DNA of 64,000 bases from Bacillota bacterium. GTDB lineage: Bacteria > Bacillota > Clostridia > Acetivibrionales > DSM-1351. Both the position numbers and the translations under genes were made by a program. Numbering within the stretch: the first letter of the stretch is position 1; every line of letters begins with the position of its first letter. The notes under the pieces are model-generated. The model saw nothing but the letters and a program-made list of their open reading frames with translations. It had not been told where the DNA came from and made no database searches. This document shows, piece after piece, positions 8,556-18,010 of this stretch. The stretch covers positions 558,001-622,000 of the forward strand of contig JAEYHZ010000022.1 in NCBI GenBank assembly GCA_023409265.1, in the 5' to 3' direction.

Positions 8556-10166
8556 TTAATAGCTTATAAGTCTCTCCATATACTCTTTTCTGATATCCTT
8601 ACCCATATAATCAATATAGGTCTTCATCATATCAGAGAATTTTGCTTTTGTAATCTTATCATTGGGATAAATGTAACCTTTTGAATCCTCCGAAATAAGT
8701 CCAATTTTTTCGGCTACATACATGGGTGCTCTTGCGTATGAAGGAATTTTATCATTATCCTTGAAGCTGGTAACAGGTACAGGATTTGGAGCAAGACCAT
8801 TCAAACCAAGGGTATTTACCATTAACGACACAGCTTCGGAAACAGTGATAAGTTCGTCTGGTCTGAACTTGCTTTTACCGTTTCCTGAGATGACTCCTCT
8901 TTTTGCCGCCTCATTAATACCTGCAAAAAAAGCATTACTGGCAGGAACATCAGAGAAGGCGGATGTCTCAACAACATTTTTTGTAGTCCTTGTAGTCGTT
9001 TTTTTGGTCTTGAAAGCAGGGTCCAACGGAACCTCTTTAGCTACCTTTAAAAAAGCATCTACAAACTCCGATCTGGTTATATACTCCTGAGGATCAAAAT
9101 CTGCTGTATTTTTAAATCCTTCAAGTCCGAACATCAGAGCAATATTTTGTTCTGATGCATGTCCACGAATTTGATTCAAGTTTGGTGATACCAGTCTGGA
9201 TGAACTGGGAAAGCTCTCAAGATATAAGCTGTCGGTATATGTAACCAGCTTGCTGGTAGGCAGGTTCTTCCTGTCCAGCTCACTCAGCTGTGCTGTGTAC
9301 TTAAGCACGTTTTCATTTTTTTGCGTTTGAACGTATCCCCCCTGAATACTGGACTGTTCGGGAAGATTCTCATAGTATTTCAGCTCTTTCTTTGTGGTTG
9401 TTGAAACCTCCATGGATATATCTCCAACCGTGACAGGGTCCTTACCTGCCCTGCGCTGCTCTATTGTCTGTTTGATAATCTGGGTTTCGGCCGAACTCCA
9501 ATACTGATCATAACCTGTATAACTGCTTGTTGAGTCAACGATAATATAATCTGAACCGGTGGTTCCGATCCTGTATTTTTTCCTGCTGATTATTTCACCT
9601 GAATAATAGTTTACAGCAGGCTTTATGTCATTAAGAATTGACTTTGTAAGTTCATAATCTGCAACAGAACCTATTGTAAAAATCGTACCACCCATTCTTA
9701 CTGTTTCCGTAGCCTTTGTCAATATGGTGGATTCAACTTTTTGACCATTATCTTTTGGAGTAATGGTTGTTACAAAGGTCAGTGACCTGGTCAAACTATT
9801 AGTAGTACCATTTTTTAAGGAATATACATATGTAGTGGTCAAGGTCTGTGTTTTAGTCTTGGTATCCTCCTTAACCTTCTTTGTAAGTGTCAATTTGCCT
9901 GTCATTTTTACAGGAATACCTGTCAAAAAACACATTTCCTGATAATCATACTGATACTTACTGGAGGAGGTCATGGAAGTCATACTGGGAGTTTCTCCGG
10001 ATGAAATACCACCCTCATACCCGCTGTCCCCCTGTCGTGCAAAAGCTTTTCCGGGGCTGATAGTAACAATTATGGCAGCAGCCATAATAAGACATACGGC
10101 TGATCTCACTGTTGATTTAATATCCTTCTTAAGTTGTTTGTTCCATCTGACTAATAAATTACGCAA
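8556..10166 (-). CDS. SLH-domain surface protein, 536 aa, TTG start chosen
   Basis: The frame is open to an ATG at 10289, but its first 41 codons are encoded by repeat R1 and have no ribosome site. I chose the TTG at 10164-10166, nine bases after GGAGG. This gives a basic N-terminus and a hydrophobic signal segment (AVCLIMAAAIIVTI) ending near KAFA. A middle region of about 280 residues matches no family I recognise. The last 170 residues are SLH repeats (SEFVDAFLKVA, FRPDELITVSEAVSLMVN, KITKAKFSDMMKTY), which bind pyruvylated secondary cell-wall polymer. A Thr/Lys-rich insert (about 435-450 in the long form) lies between SLH units. Confidence 0.75.
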   Translation of the reverse strand: MRNLLVRWNKQLKKDIKSTVRSAVCLIMAAAIIVTISPGKAFARQGDSGYEGGISSGETPSMTSMTSSSKYQYDYQEMCFLTGIPVKMTGKLTLTKKVKEDTKTKTQTLTTTYVYSLKNGTTNSLTRSLTFVTTITPKDNGQKVESTILTKATETVRMGGTIFTIGSVADYELTKSILNDIKPAVNYYSGEIISRKKYRIGTTGSDYIIVDSTSSYTGYDQYWSSAETQIIKQTIEQRRAGKDPVTVGDISMEVSTTTKKELKYYENLPEQSSIQGGYVQTQKNENVLKYTAQLSELDRKNLPTSKLVTYTDSLYLESFPSSSRLVSPNLNQIRGHASEQNIALMFGLEGFKNTADFDPQEYITRSEFVDAFLKVAKEVPLDPAFKTKKTTTRTTKNVVETSAFSDVPASNAFFAGINEAAKRGVISGNGKSKFRPDELITVSEAVSLMVNTLGLNGLAPNPVPVTSFKDNDKIPSYARAPMYVAEKIGLISEDSKGYIYPNDKITKAKFSDMMKTYIDYMGKDIRKEYMERLISY

Positions 10167-10194
10167 AATACCTGACCTCCACCCTTTAGGCACG

Positions 10195-10357
10195 ATTAAA
10201 TAATAACTTCCCCATTTTATGCGGCTATTTTCCGCCAATACTTCCTTGTCGAAAAGCACTGCTTGCAGTACTTCGTTGCAATAAAGCAATTATTACGCCT
10301 TCCTCCGCCTTTTCTTGACGAAAAATATCTCGCTTAAAACGGAGTTTTATTATTTCA
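10195..10357 (-). repeat. Repeat R1, copy a
   Basis: This is an imperfect palindrome of about 160 bp starting ATTAAATAAT and ending in its near-inverse. The core read on the minus strand contains AAGGCGGAGGAAGG ... AATAATTGCTTTATTGCAACGA. It matches copies near 23702, 49306 and, more distantly, 25087. It ends 29 bp upstream of the chosen start of the SLH gene and creates a spurious N-terminal extension of that frame. Confidence 0.8.
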
Positions 10358-10371
10358 TCATGCCTTATTTG

Positions 10372-13300
10372 TTAATTCTCAACTATTACAATATAAGCAT
10401 CACCGGTTATGGCATTATCCTTCTTAAGCACTCTCAACTTATCACCCTTCTTTAATTCCGAAGGTTTTATTCTAACATTATTTTTAATTATCAACGAGTT
10501 CGCCAACAGGTTAAACTTGCTATCTGCCATATTTGTATACAGCTTTGTAGATGTATTGTAATACTTGCAGTTTCTGAGCTCAATTGCAGTCGGCTGTGTC
10601 AGCAGAGTCCTGTCATCATCATAGGTTGCACCTGAAGCAACAATCAGCTCACCTGTTATATTTACACTTCCATAAGGTGCCGTAGTGATTTCTACAGCAT
10701 TTGTTCCGTCACTTAGAATATATACGGTTCTGTTCTTATAGCTTATTGCTCCGGTAGTTGATGCTCCGTTTAAGGTACTGAAGTCACCCTGACCGACTAT
10801 GCCGTCAGTATCTGTAATCCTTGTACTGGAATTAAGAGTAAATGTAATTGGTGTATTTGCATATTCCCAATTCACTCCATTCAGCTTCGAATATGACTGC
10901 AGTGTTACACCCTTGTATTCATCAATGCCGGAAATTCTTCCTCTGTAAAGCTGTATGGTATCTGTTCCCGCTCTCTTTTCTACTGATACCACACCTGCCA
11001 CCAGGGCTCCGCTGTCAGGATCTCTGTTGGCAACAACATAAGTATAGTCATCGGCTGAAACACTGCTTCCCTGCACAAGTCTGCCATCTTTGACTACAAT
11101 TGTTCCCTTGTCATACGAAATGCTGGCTTGAGCCTGTTGCAGCGTGAACTTGTTGGAACCGGACGCGTATACCCTGTCATTGAATGGAACCTCAAGGTCA
11201 TTTGTAAAATTGGCCATTACAACATTTTCATTATGACCATAATCCTTCTCACTTACAATATAAACCACGGTACCCGTCATATATCGGTTCAGATTCTTTT
11301 TTGACTGCTCTGTTCCGCCGTAATATGCCGTAAAATCGTTGTCCAACTTTAAAACTTTTAAGGGTTCGGCATTATCCTTAACCCATACGCCCTTTCTCAG
11401 TACCCATGGATCACTTAAAACAATCTGATCGGATAGGTTGTTATAGCTCTTAAAACTGCCTTTATATATATTGGCAACAAGTTTATCTCCGCCTTCTATG
11501 GTTATTTCCTTTAGGGTTGTCATGTTTGGAGCTTCGTTTATCAGAAGTTTTACCCTGTCACCGTCTTTGAGCTGACTTATCTTCGCCAGCTTTCTGTCTT
11601 TTATTACATTTACACCGTCGGTGCTGTACTGCATAACTCCCTTACTGGTTTCAACAGTTATGGAACTTAATTTCTTGCTTATAACTGTTCCATAGCGTAC
11701 AGAGTAATTTTCCACACTGCTGACGGATGAAACAGCACCCGTATCATCAATCCTCAAAAATACAGTGTCTCCCGACTCGATGTCTTCCAAATCGGCAGGC
11801 TCATGATTTTTATAAACTTCAACGCTGTTTGGATCAGTATAGTTAAAGGTTCTTAGAGGAGAAAGCTCCAGCGGAGTTTTGCCCGAACCGTCTATATTAT
11901 ACAGCGTCAGATAGCCCAATTGCGGATTATTTTCCTCCACAATGCCGGCTACAATTCCTTTTTCCCGCTCCTTTTTAATTGTTATGGGGACTATTTCTGT
12001 AATAATGTTCTGCTTGATACCAACTATAACAATACTCTCGGGTTTGATAGTCGTCATATCGATTACTGCCTTCGTTACAGCATTCAATAAACTATTTGAA
12101 TATGAATGGTTTTCATAAACTATATTTCCGTTTACAGTTTGTTTGACGGGATCGGCAATATCCTCATTTGGATACTTTACAGTCTGCTTGAGAGGTGTTA
12201 TGTTTATAGTTCTGCTGGCAGTGTCTGTGCTGTTTACAATAGCAGCCACATATTTCATCTCACCACTGTTTGAGAGAACTCTGGCATATCTTACAATCTT
12301 ATCATCTATTCCAACGACGTATTCCAACCTGTCACCTTTTTTAAGGCTCAGGGAATTTGTAATGGTTCCGTTTTTATAAACGGGAATTTCGGTCTTATAA
12401 GAGGCCTGTGTTTTCCCTGATAATTCATTTGAGGTTGTAACAGGTGTCTGATATCTTGTTTCAACTACCAATTCATCCAGACGTCCATCGGAATTTCTGA
12501 CTACAAATGTACTAAAATCACTTCTGTAGCCTTTTGAAGTGTCTTTGGTCTTCTGAATATCTTCAACGGTTGCAGTTCTCTTCTCCATGTTTTTCAATGG
12601 AAGAATAACGCTTTCGGCATTTTTCAGTATTCTTGCAGCCTGTTCTCTGGTTACAGCCTGGGTTGGGTTAAATTTACCTTTTCCGTTGCCGCTCATAATA
12701 TTATTCTGTAAAAGAGCTTCTATGTATGGTACATTCTCTGCCACGGCACTATTCCAGTCAGAGTAGCTGTTGAACAGCTCCTGCTCCTCGTATGCCGGCG
12801 GCAACATCAATGCTTTTGCAAGCCAGGCTGCAAATTCCTGCCTTTGTACAGCCGAACCTCTTTTAAAAGCGGAAGCGTCCAGACTGCTTTGATCGGCATT
12901 CAATGCATCGGCCAAATCCTGCTGTGTTATCAGTCCCTCATTGGCTGCCAGTTGGAGACTTCCGTCATAAAGTACGGCCTGAAGACTTTTTTTCTTTTGC
13001 GCCGCAGGTCTTGCTGCGTTCAATGCCTGTCCCTGGGCAGTTACATCCTGAATTCTGTTGGCTGCCATATATGCCAGATAAAGAGCAAACTCTTTTGATA
13101 CATATCCATCCGGATTGAATTTTGTATTGCCAAAACCCTTCAATAAGTCAAGTGCACCGTTTTGGTAAACTGCATCCTTTAATTCATAACCGGCCTTACC
13201 CATATCTGAGTACTTAAGATTGTTTATTACTGCCTGCCCGTTTTGAGTTGCAGTGAAAGTATTGACTATCTGTTCGTTGCTTACAGCAGAATAAACATAA

Positions 13301-13410
13301 CTTGTCTGACTTACAAGTGCAGTACTTATAATAATTGCTATCATCTTTCTAAGAAATCCTGAAAATGACCCGGATTTAGTTTGGATTTTGATAGGTTTCC
13401 TAAAATTCAT
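10372..13410 (-). CDS. SLH-domain surface protein, 1012 aa, with many small beta domains
   Basis: A basic N-terminus and hydrophobic segment (MIAIIISTALVSQTSYVYSA) form a signal peptide ending near residue 42. Three SLH-like repeats follow at about 50-265 (FNPDGYVSKEFALYLAYMA, SAFKRGSAVQRQEFAAWLA, FNPTQAVTREQAARILKN). The remaining ~740 residues are a chain of small domains with recurring phrases such as LKKGDRLEYVVG, LEDIESGDTVFLRID, LKDGDRVKLLI and LKKGDKLRVLKK, suggesting repeated OB- or SH3-like barrels. Its role is probably structural at the cell wall. A GCCGATAT box lies 46 bp upstream of the ATG, and the gene is divergent from a chemoreceptor gene. Confidence 0.8.
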   Translation of the reverse strand: MNFRKPIKIQTKSGSFSGFLRKMIAIIISTALVSQTSYVYSAVSNEQIVNTFTATQNGQAVINNLKYSDMGKAGYELKDAVYQNGALDLLKGFGNTKFNPDGYVSKEFALYLAYMAANRIQDVTAQGQALNAARPAAQKKKSLQAVLYDGSLQLAANEGLITQQDLADALNADQSSLDASAFKRGSAVQRQEFAAWLAKALMLPPAYEEQELFNSYSDWNSAVAENVPYIEALLQNNIMSGNGKGKFNPTQAVTREQAARILKNAESVILPLKNMEKRTATVEDIQKTKDTSKGYRSDFSTFVVRNSDGRLDELVVETRYQTPVTTSNELSGKTQASYKTEIPVYKNGTITNSLSLKKGDRLEYVVGIDDKIVRYARVLSNSGEMKYVAAIVNSTDTASRTINITPLKQTVKYPNEDIADPVKQTVNGNIVYENHSYSNSLLNAVTKAVIDMTTIKPESIVIVGIKQNIITEIVPITIKKEREKGIVAGIVEENNPQLGYLTLYNIDGSGKTPLELSPLRTFNYTDPNSVEVYKNHEPADLEDIESGDTVFLRIDDTGAVSSVSSVENYSVRYGTVISKKLSSITVETSKGVMQYSTDGVNVIKDRKLAKISQLKDGDRVKLLINEAPNMTTLKEITIEGGDKLVANIYKGSFKSYNNLSDQIVLSDPWVLRKGVWVKDNAEPLKVLKLDNDFTAYYGGTEQSKKNLNRYMTGTVVYIVSEKDYGHNENVVMANFTNDLEVPFNDRVYASGSNKFTLQQAQASISYDKGTIVVKDGRLVQGSSVSADDYTYVVANRDPDSGALVAGVVSVEKRAGTDTIQLYRGRISGIDEYKGVTLQSYSKLNGVNWEYANTPITFTLNSSTRITDTDGIVGQGDFSTLNGASTTGAISYKNRTVYILSDGTNAVEITTAPYGSVNITGELIVASGATYDDDRTLLTQPTAIELRNCKYYNTSTKLYTNMADSKFNLLANSLIIKNNVRIKPSELKKGDKLRVLKKDNAITGDAYIVIVEN

Positions 13411-13767
13411 TAATTTGACCTCTGTACAATGTAAATTTTTCTACATACGCTAATTATATCGGCTTTTTTTCGATATTTATTATTAAAGTTTCATTACAAT
13501 ATTACCGATGTAGTTCTTTTTATAGTAAAATAAGACATTTTTGCTATGTTTTTTTTATAAACTTCAAAAGCAATTAAGTCGATATTATTCTTGCAGCAAA
13601 AAGGACGAATTCGATATAATTCGACATATTTCACCCATCCCTTTTTGTTTTTCAGCAAAATATATGTTTAAATGCAGGACTACAGGGTATTGTATGATTA
13701 TACCATTTTACTTCCACAAGTTAAAATCCGATACCCTCATTAAAGAAAAAAATAATAATACCAGGAG
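13411..13767. other. Divergent intergenic region between SLH gene and chemoreceptor gene
   Basis: It contains the GCCGATAT box for the minus-strand SLH gene and a weak plus-strand TTGCAG-N18-TATAAT (13591-13620). TCCGATAC at about 13727-13734 is a 6/8 match to the SigD -10 for the chemoreceptor, but no good TAAA lies at the right distance. No ORF is convincing here. Confidence 0.4.
13456..13482 (-). promoter_or_regulatory. GCCGATAT box, SigD-like promoter candidate for 1012-aa SLH gene
   Basis: The minus strand has GCCGATAT at 13456-13463, identical to the SigD -10 consensus. TAAT lies 15 bp upstream (13479-13482), a 3/4 match to the TAAA -35 element; an exact TAAA lies only 12 bp upstream. 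TATAAT overlaps the box, but without a recognisable SigA -35. Confidence 0.4.
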
Positions 13768-13776
13768 ATGATTTTT

Positions 13777-15474
13777 ATGAAGATCAAAGCAAAGCTGGTT
13801 TTGTCATTCACTGCAATTCTTATGATTTTTGCTCTTGTAGTGTTTTCCCTAGTTTATTTCAGTGTTGCAGGTATCATTACCCAAAACTACCAGACAAATA
13901 TCGAAAAAAGTGCAAATTTATCCTTGGCATTTTTAGACAAGCAGTTTCCTGGAGACTGGGCTATTAAAGAGGGGGCTCTTTTTAAAGGTAATGAAAAAAT
14001 TAATGGCAATACGGAGTTTGTAGATACAATTCAGAAGCATAGCGGTTATCTTTCCACCATATTCATGAATGAGACCAGAGTATCAACAAATGTACTTCTG
14101 GAAAACGGTAACAGAGCTATAGGCACTCCGGCCTCAGATGCTGTTATTAATAAAGTTTTAAAAAATGGTGAAAACTACCATGGTGCTGCACTGGTAGCAG
14201 GAAAAAATGTCTTTACATATTACACTCCCCTTAAAGACCCTACTGGAAAGATAATAGGCATGTGGTTTGTAGGAGTTGAAAAAACAGTAGTCGACAATCA
14301 GATTTTCGGAATTGTCAGAAACATAGGAATTACAATAATTTGCGCTTTGCTTGTAGGTGCGGTTATGGCCTTTTACATCGGGCATGTTTTAAGCAGGGCA
14401 ATCGGAAAAATCAATACTCAGCTTAATAAATTCTCCGAAGGCGATTTCAGCTACAAGCTTGATGGAATAAGCCTGAAGTTAAAGGGTGAGCTGGGAGAGA
14501 TATCAAAGTCTGCAAATCAAATGCAGCAGTCTGTCCAGGGTATAATCAAAACTGTAATTAATGAGTCCCGGACGATTGATGATTCAATGGCACTTACAGT
14601 AAGAAAGATTTCAGATCTGAACGGAAATATAGAAGATGTGTCAGCCACAACAGAACAGCTGTCGGCAGGTATGCAGCAAACCGCAGCCACCATGGAGGAA
14701 ATGAATGCAACCTCGGCAGAGATTGAAGCAGCTGTGGAAAATATCGCAAGGAAAGCCCAGGAAACTTCCTTTGCAGCAAAGGAAATCAATTCAAGAGCAG
14801 TGGCTTTGAAAACAACCGCAAAAGAATCCAAGGACTATGCTTATAATATTTATATGACAACCAATTCAGAGCTTACAGAAGCAATAGCGCAAAGTAAATC
14901 CATTGAACAGATCAAGCTTTTATCTGAGGCAATAATGCAGATAACCAGCCAGACCAATTTATTAGCTCTTAATGCGGCAATTGAAGCCTCAAGAGCAGGT
15001 GAAGCCGGAAGGGGCTTCGCCGTGGTGGCTGATGAAATCAGAAAGCTGGCAGAAGATTCAAAGAAGGCTGTAGGAGAAATACAGGGTGTTACAAAAAGCG
15101 TACTAAGTGCAGTAGAAAATCTGGTTTCGGGTTCCCAATCCATCTTGAACTTTATCGAGTCTACTGTTATCAGAGATTATAACAATCAGGTAGAGACCGG
15201 CGAAAAATACAGTCAGGATGCCGCGCATATCGATGATCTTGTTATGGCTTTCAGCGCAACCTCACAGGAACTCCTGGTTTCCATCAGCAATGTTATGAAA
15301 GCCATAAACGAAGTTACACTTTCAACAAATGAAGCTGCTGAAGGTACTACTAATATTGCCATTAAAGCTTCTGAAATACTCGAAAAAGGCAACGAAGTTG
15401 TCAAACTTTCCAGGGATTCAAAAGAAGCCTCTGATAACCTTAAAATATATGTTTCAAACTTTAAGATAGAGTGA
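13777..15474 (+). CDS. Methyl-accepting chemotaxis protein with Cache sensor
   Basis: The start is the second ATG (13777), nine bases after AGGAG; an ATG at 13768 touches the ribosome site. The 565-residue protein has membrane helices near 8-28 and 190-210. Between them is a Cache-type sensor (GDWAIKEG ... FTYYTPLKDPTGKIIGMWFVGVEK). A HAMP region and a long helical signalling domain follow, with the CheA/CheW contact tip EASRAGEAGRGFAVVADEIR near 410-430. It senses an extracellular ligand and controls flagellar rotation through CheA. The ligand is unknown. It is monocistronic, with its own terminator. Confidence 0.9.
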   Translation: MKIKAKLVLSFTAILMIFALVVFSLVYFSVAGIITQNYQTNIEKSANLSLAFLDKQFPGDWAIKEGALFKGNEKINGNTEFVDTIQKHSGYLSTIFMNETRVSTNVLLENGNRAIGTPASDAVINKVLKNGENYHGAALVAGKNVFTYYTPLKDPTGKIIGMWFVGVEKTVVDNQIFGIVRNIGITIICALLVGAVMAFYIGHVLSRAIGKINTQLNKFSEGDFSYKLDGISLKLKGELGEISKSANQMQQSVQGIIKTVINESRTIDDSMALTVRKISDLNGNIEDVSATTEQLSAGMQQTAATMEEMNATSAEIEAAVENIARKAQETSFAAKEINSRAVALKTTAKESKDYAYNIYMTTNSELTEAIAQSKSIEQIKLLSEAIMQITSQTNLLALNAAIEASRAGEAGRGFAVVADEIRKLAEDSKKAVGEIQGVTKSVLSAVENLVSGSQSILNFIESTVIRDYNNQVETGEKYSQDAAHIDDLVMAFSATSQELLVSISNVMKAINEVTLSTNEAAEGTTNIAIKASEILEKGNEVVKLSRDSKEASDNLKIYVSNFKIE

Positions 15475-15502
15475 TAGCTTAGCGTTTCTACTGTATCACG
15501 CA

Positions 15503-15540
15503 AAAAGGGAGGCCTGTTTTCAGCGGGCTTCCCTTTTTTT
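15503..15540 (+). terminator. Terminator of the chemoreceptor gene
   Basis: AAAAGGGAGGCC and GGCTTCCCTTTT form a stem with one G-U pair, followed by a T run. It begins about 30 nt after the stop codon. Confidence 0.8.
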
Positions 15541-15655
15541 GCTTTTATTATTTAATTAATACATTAAAATCAATTAATAAATTCAATATTTCAGGTTAAT
15601 GAAGTAAGACATATCCGCTCTTTACTGATGAAACTACAACAGTACCACTTATAGC

Positions 15656-17350
15656 CTACATTCTTTCGGGTGCACTGATACTCAGCAAATCCAGAACATT
15701 TCTTATAACAATCCTTGTACAGTCCACAAGAATAAGTCTTGCTCTCATTAGCTCCGCTTCCTCTCCTCTTACACGGCAGGCATTATAGAAGCTGTGGAAA
15801 GAGGCGGCCACTTCCTGTACATACCTTGTAAGTCTGCTGGGTTCAAGTGTCTCTGCAGATATCCTGATTTCATCAGGATATTCTGAAAGTTTCTTTATAA
15901 GGTCAGTCTCCTCCTGCATGGTTAGCAATTCAAGCTTGGCAGCATTGATATCAGGCATGATTATTCCTTCGCTTTCAAGCAGCTTAAGCATGCTGCAAAT
16001 CCTGGCATGAGCATACTGTACGTAGAATACAGGGTTTTCATTGGACTGCTTGACCGCAAGATCAAGGTCAAAGTCAAGGTGACTTCCTGATGTCTTGGTA
16101 TTGAAAAAGAATCTTACTCCATCCCTGCCTACTTCCTCAACCAAATCCATCAATGAAATGGATTTGCCTGTTCTCTTGGACATTCTGGCTATTTCACCGT
16201 TTCTATACAAACGTACCAACTGGAACAATACTACATCAAGCCTGGTTGGGTCAATACCCAGAGCAGCCATAGCGGCCTTCATTCTTGCAACGTGCCCGTG
16301 ATGATCGGCTCCCCAGAGATTTATAACCCATTCAAACCCCCTGGTCTCAAATTTGTTGCGGTGGTATGCTATGTCCGCCGCAAAGTAAGTAGGTATACCG
16401 TTATTTCTGACAAGCACCTCGTCCTTGTCGCTGCCTATTACCGAGCCCTTTAGCCACAAAGCACCGTCGTTCTCAACAGTACAATTGTTTTTCTTAAGAA
16501 GTTCAATGGTATCTGCTACTTCACCACTTTTGTGAAGGGTCTGCTCCGAGAACCAGACATCAAAATTTATCCCGTAGCTTGCAAGGCCTTCTCTGATTCT
16601 TGCAATATTTCTGGGTAAGGCAAAGTCCACAAATACCCTTTTTCTTTCCTCAGAAGGAACGTCAATGTACTTATCACCATTAATTGCAATAAAGTCCTTC
16701 ATATGCTCGGTAATATCCTCACCATGATAGCCGTCCTCCGGAAACTCTATGGCATCTGCCCCCTTGATAAGCTGAATGTATCTTGCTTCAAGGGATACGC
16801 CAAACTTCTCAATCTGGTTACCGGCATCATTTATAAGAAACTCTCTTGTTACATCGTAACCGGCAGCATCAAGGACACTGGCAATACAGTCTCCAAGAGC
16901 ACCACCGCGTGCATTACCCATATGCAAAGGTCCTGTGGGATTTGCACTGACGAACTCAACCATTACCTTCTTGCCGTTCCCGATATTTATGCGGCCATAC
17001 TGCTCTTTTTCCTCTTTAATAATCCTCACTGCGTCATAAAGGTATTTGGAGTCCAGCGTGAAATTTATAAATCCCGGGCCTGCGCAGGTTACCTCTACAA
17101 TATAGGTATTACTCAAATCTATATTTTTAATTATAGTCTCTGCTATCATACGAGGTGCTTTTTTAGCTACCTTTGTAATTTGCATGGCGATATTGGTTGA
17201 AAAGTCTCCATGACCTTTTTCCCTGGGAATTTCAATTGAAATATCAGTAATGTCCAGTTCAGGCAGCTCGCCATTTTCTTTTGCCTTGTTAATCGAACCC
17301 AGCACAACACCCTTAATTTGCTGGCGTATTTCCTCTGTTATGTTTCTCAT
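15656..17350 (-). CDS. argS: Arginyl-tRNA synthetase
   Basis: The 564-residue class I synthetase charges tRNA-Arg. The HIGH-type motif appears in ANPTGPLHMGNARGG near residues 120-134 and the KMSKS-type motif in RMSKRTGKS near 385. An N-terminal Arg-tRNA-synthetase additional domain and a C-terminal DALR anticodon-binding helix bundle are present, and the length is normal. The ATG at 17350 has GGAGCT a few bases upstream and lies inside the end of the DUF1934 gene (38-bp overlap), so the two genes are almost certainly co-transcribed. No T-box leader is possible between them. Confidence 0.95.
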   Translation of the reverse strand: MRNITEEIRQQIKGVVLGSINKAKENGELPELDITDISIEIPREKGHGDFSTNIAMQITKVAKKAPRMIAETIIKNIDLSNTYIVEVTCAGPGFINFTLDSKYLYDAVRIIKEEKEQYGRINIGNGKKVMVEFVSANPTGPLHMGNARGGALGDCIASVLDAAGYDVTREFLINDAGNQIEKFGVSLEARYIQLIKGADAIEFPEDGYHGEDITEHMKDFIAINGDKYIDVPSEERKRVFVDFALPRNIARIREGLASYGINFDVWFSEQTLHKSGEVADTIELLKKNNCTVENDGALWLKGSVIGSDKDEVLVRNNGIPTYFAADIAYHRNKFETRGFEWVINLWGADHHGHVARMKAAMAALGIDPTRLDVVLFQLVRLYRNGEIARMSKRTGKSISLMDLVEEVGRDGVRFFFNTKTSGSHLDFDLDLAVKQSNENPVFYVQYAHARICSMLKLLESEGIIMPDINAAKLELLTMQEETDLIKKLSEYPDEIRISAETLEPSRLTRYVQEVAASFHSFYNACRVRGEEAELMRARLILVDCTRIVIRNVLDLLSISAPERM

Positions 17351-17780
17351 TTGCAGCTCCTACCTCTCTAATTTGCATGTAAAAATCGTTTCTTCCTGTG
17401 TTGTGACTATCTATTTCTATCTGATATCCAACCCGTATTTCTCCACCTGAATCATCAATATCTATGTCAACATTATTGGCATATACCCCTATTGTAAAAA
17501 TTCCATATTCGGTTTCATAGGAGGATATATGCTTTTGTCCTTTTTGGAAGACAAACTGTGAGTTAACTTTTCCGAATCTCATGAGTGTAACCACCCCATC
17601 TCCTACTTTTAAAGTTGTGGTGGTCCCTGACATTCCCGTTACTTCACTTTCTTTATAGGTGATGTAAAAATTATTGCCTTTTTGATAATATTTTCCTTCG
17701 GTGATAAGTTCAAGAGTATTTTCGTCATTTTCAGGATCGGTTTGAATACCCTTTACATTAATTATCACGTCCTTGCTCAT
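17313..17780 (-). CDS. DUF1934 protein (YwiB-like beta-barrel)
   Basis: The 155-residue protein starts MSKDVIINVKG and is rich in beta strands (YYQKGNNFYITYKESEVTGM, TTLKVGDGVVTLMRFG), matching the DUF1934/YwiB family of small calycin-like barrels. Its role is unknown. In Firmicutes it is commonly next to argS, as here, where it overlaps argS by 38 bp. TAGGAGG lies at ideal spacing from the ATG. A good SigA-type promoter lies about 100 bp upstream. Confidence 0.8.
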   Translation of the reverse strand: MSKDVIINVKGIQTDPENDENTLELITEGKYYQKGNNFYITYKESEVTGMSGTTTTLKVGDGVVTLMRFGKVNSQFVFQKGQKHISSYETEYGIFTIGVYANNVDIDIDDSGGEIRVGYQIEIDSHNTGRNDFYMQIREVGAANEKHNRGNTPAN

Positions 17781-17878
17781 TAAATCTTCCTCCTATATTC
17801 CATCTTTGTTTTCTCTCTGACACTAGTAGTCTGTAACATCTAAATGCATGCATTGAAAACGTCATATCCACTGATGAT

Positions 17879-17907
17879 ATAATATACATTTACAGCTACT
17901 TTTTCAA
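17879..17907 (-). promoter_or_regulatory. SigA-type promoter for DUF1934-argS
   Basis: TTGAAA (17902-17907) and TATTAT (17879-17884) on the minus strand are 17 bp apart, each a 5/6 match. The leader would be about 90 nt. Confidence 0.6.
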
Positions 17908-18010
17908 CCATAAGCCACAATTTAATTGAAAAAACACAGAAGCCCGAGGAGTATCTATAATAAACTTTAAACTTTATTTTATTGGCTTGATTATTAAAGT
18001 TAACTTCCAA

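Noticed and set aside
13541..13771. A 76-codon plus-strand frame before the chemoreceptor
   Set aside because: No ribosome site and no recognisable product; it lies in the divergent promoter region.
17781..18010. T-box leader for argS
   Set aside because: argS starts inside the DUF1934 gene and no T-box sequence is seen upstream of DUF1934.
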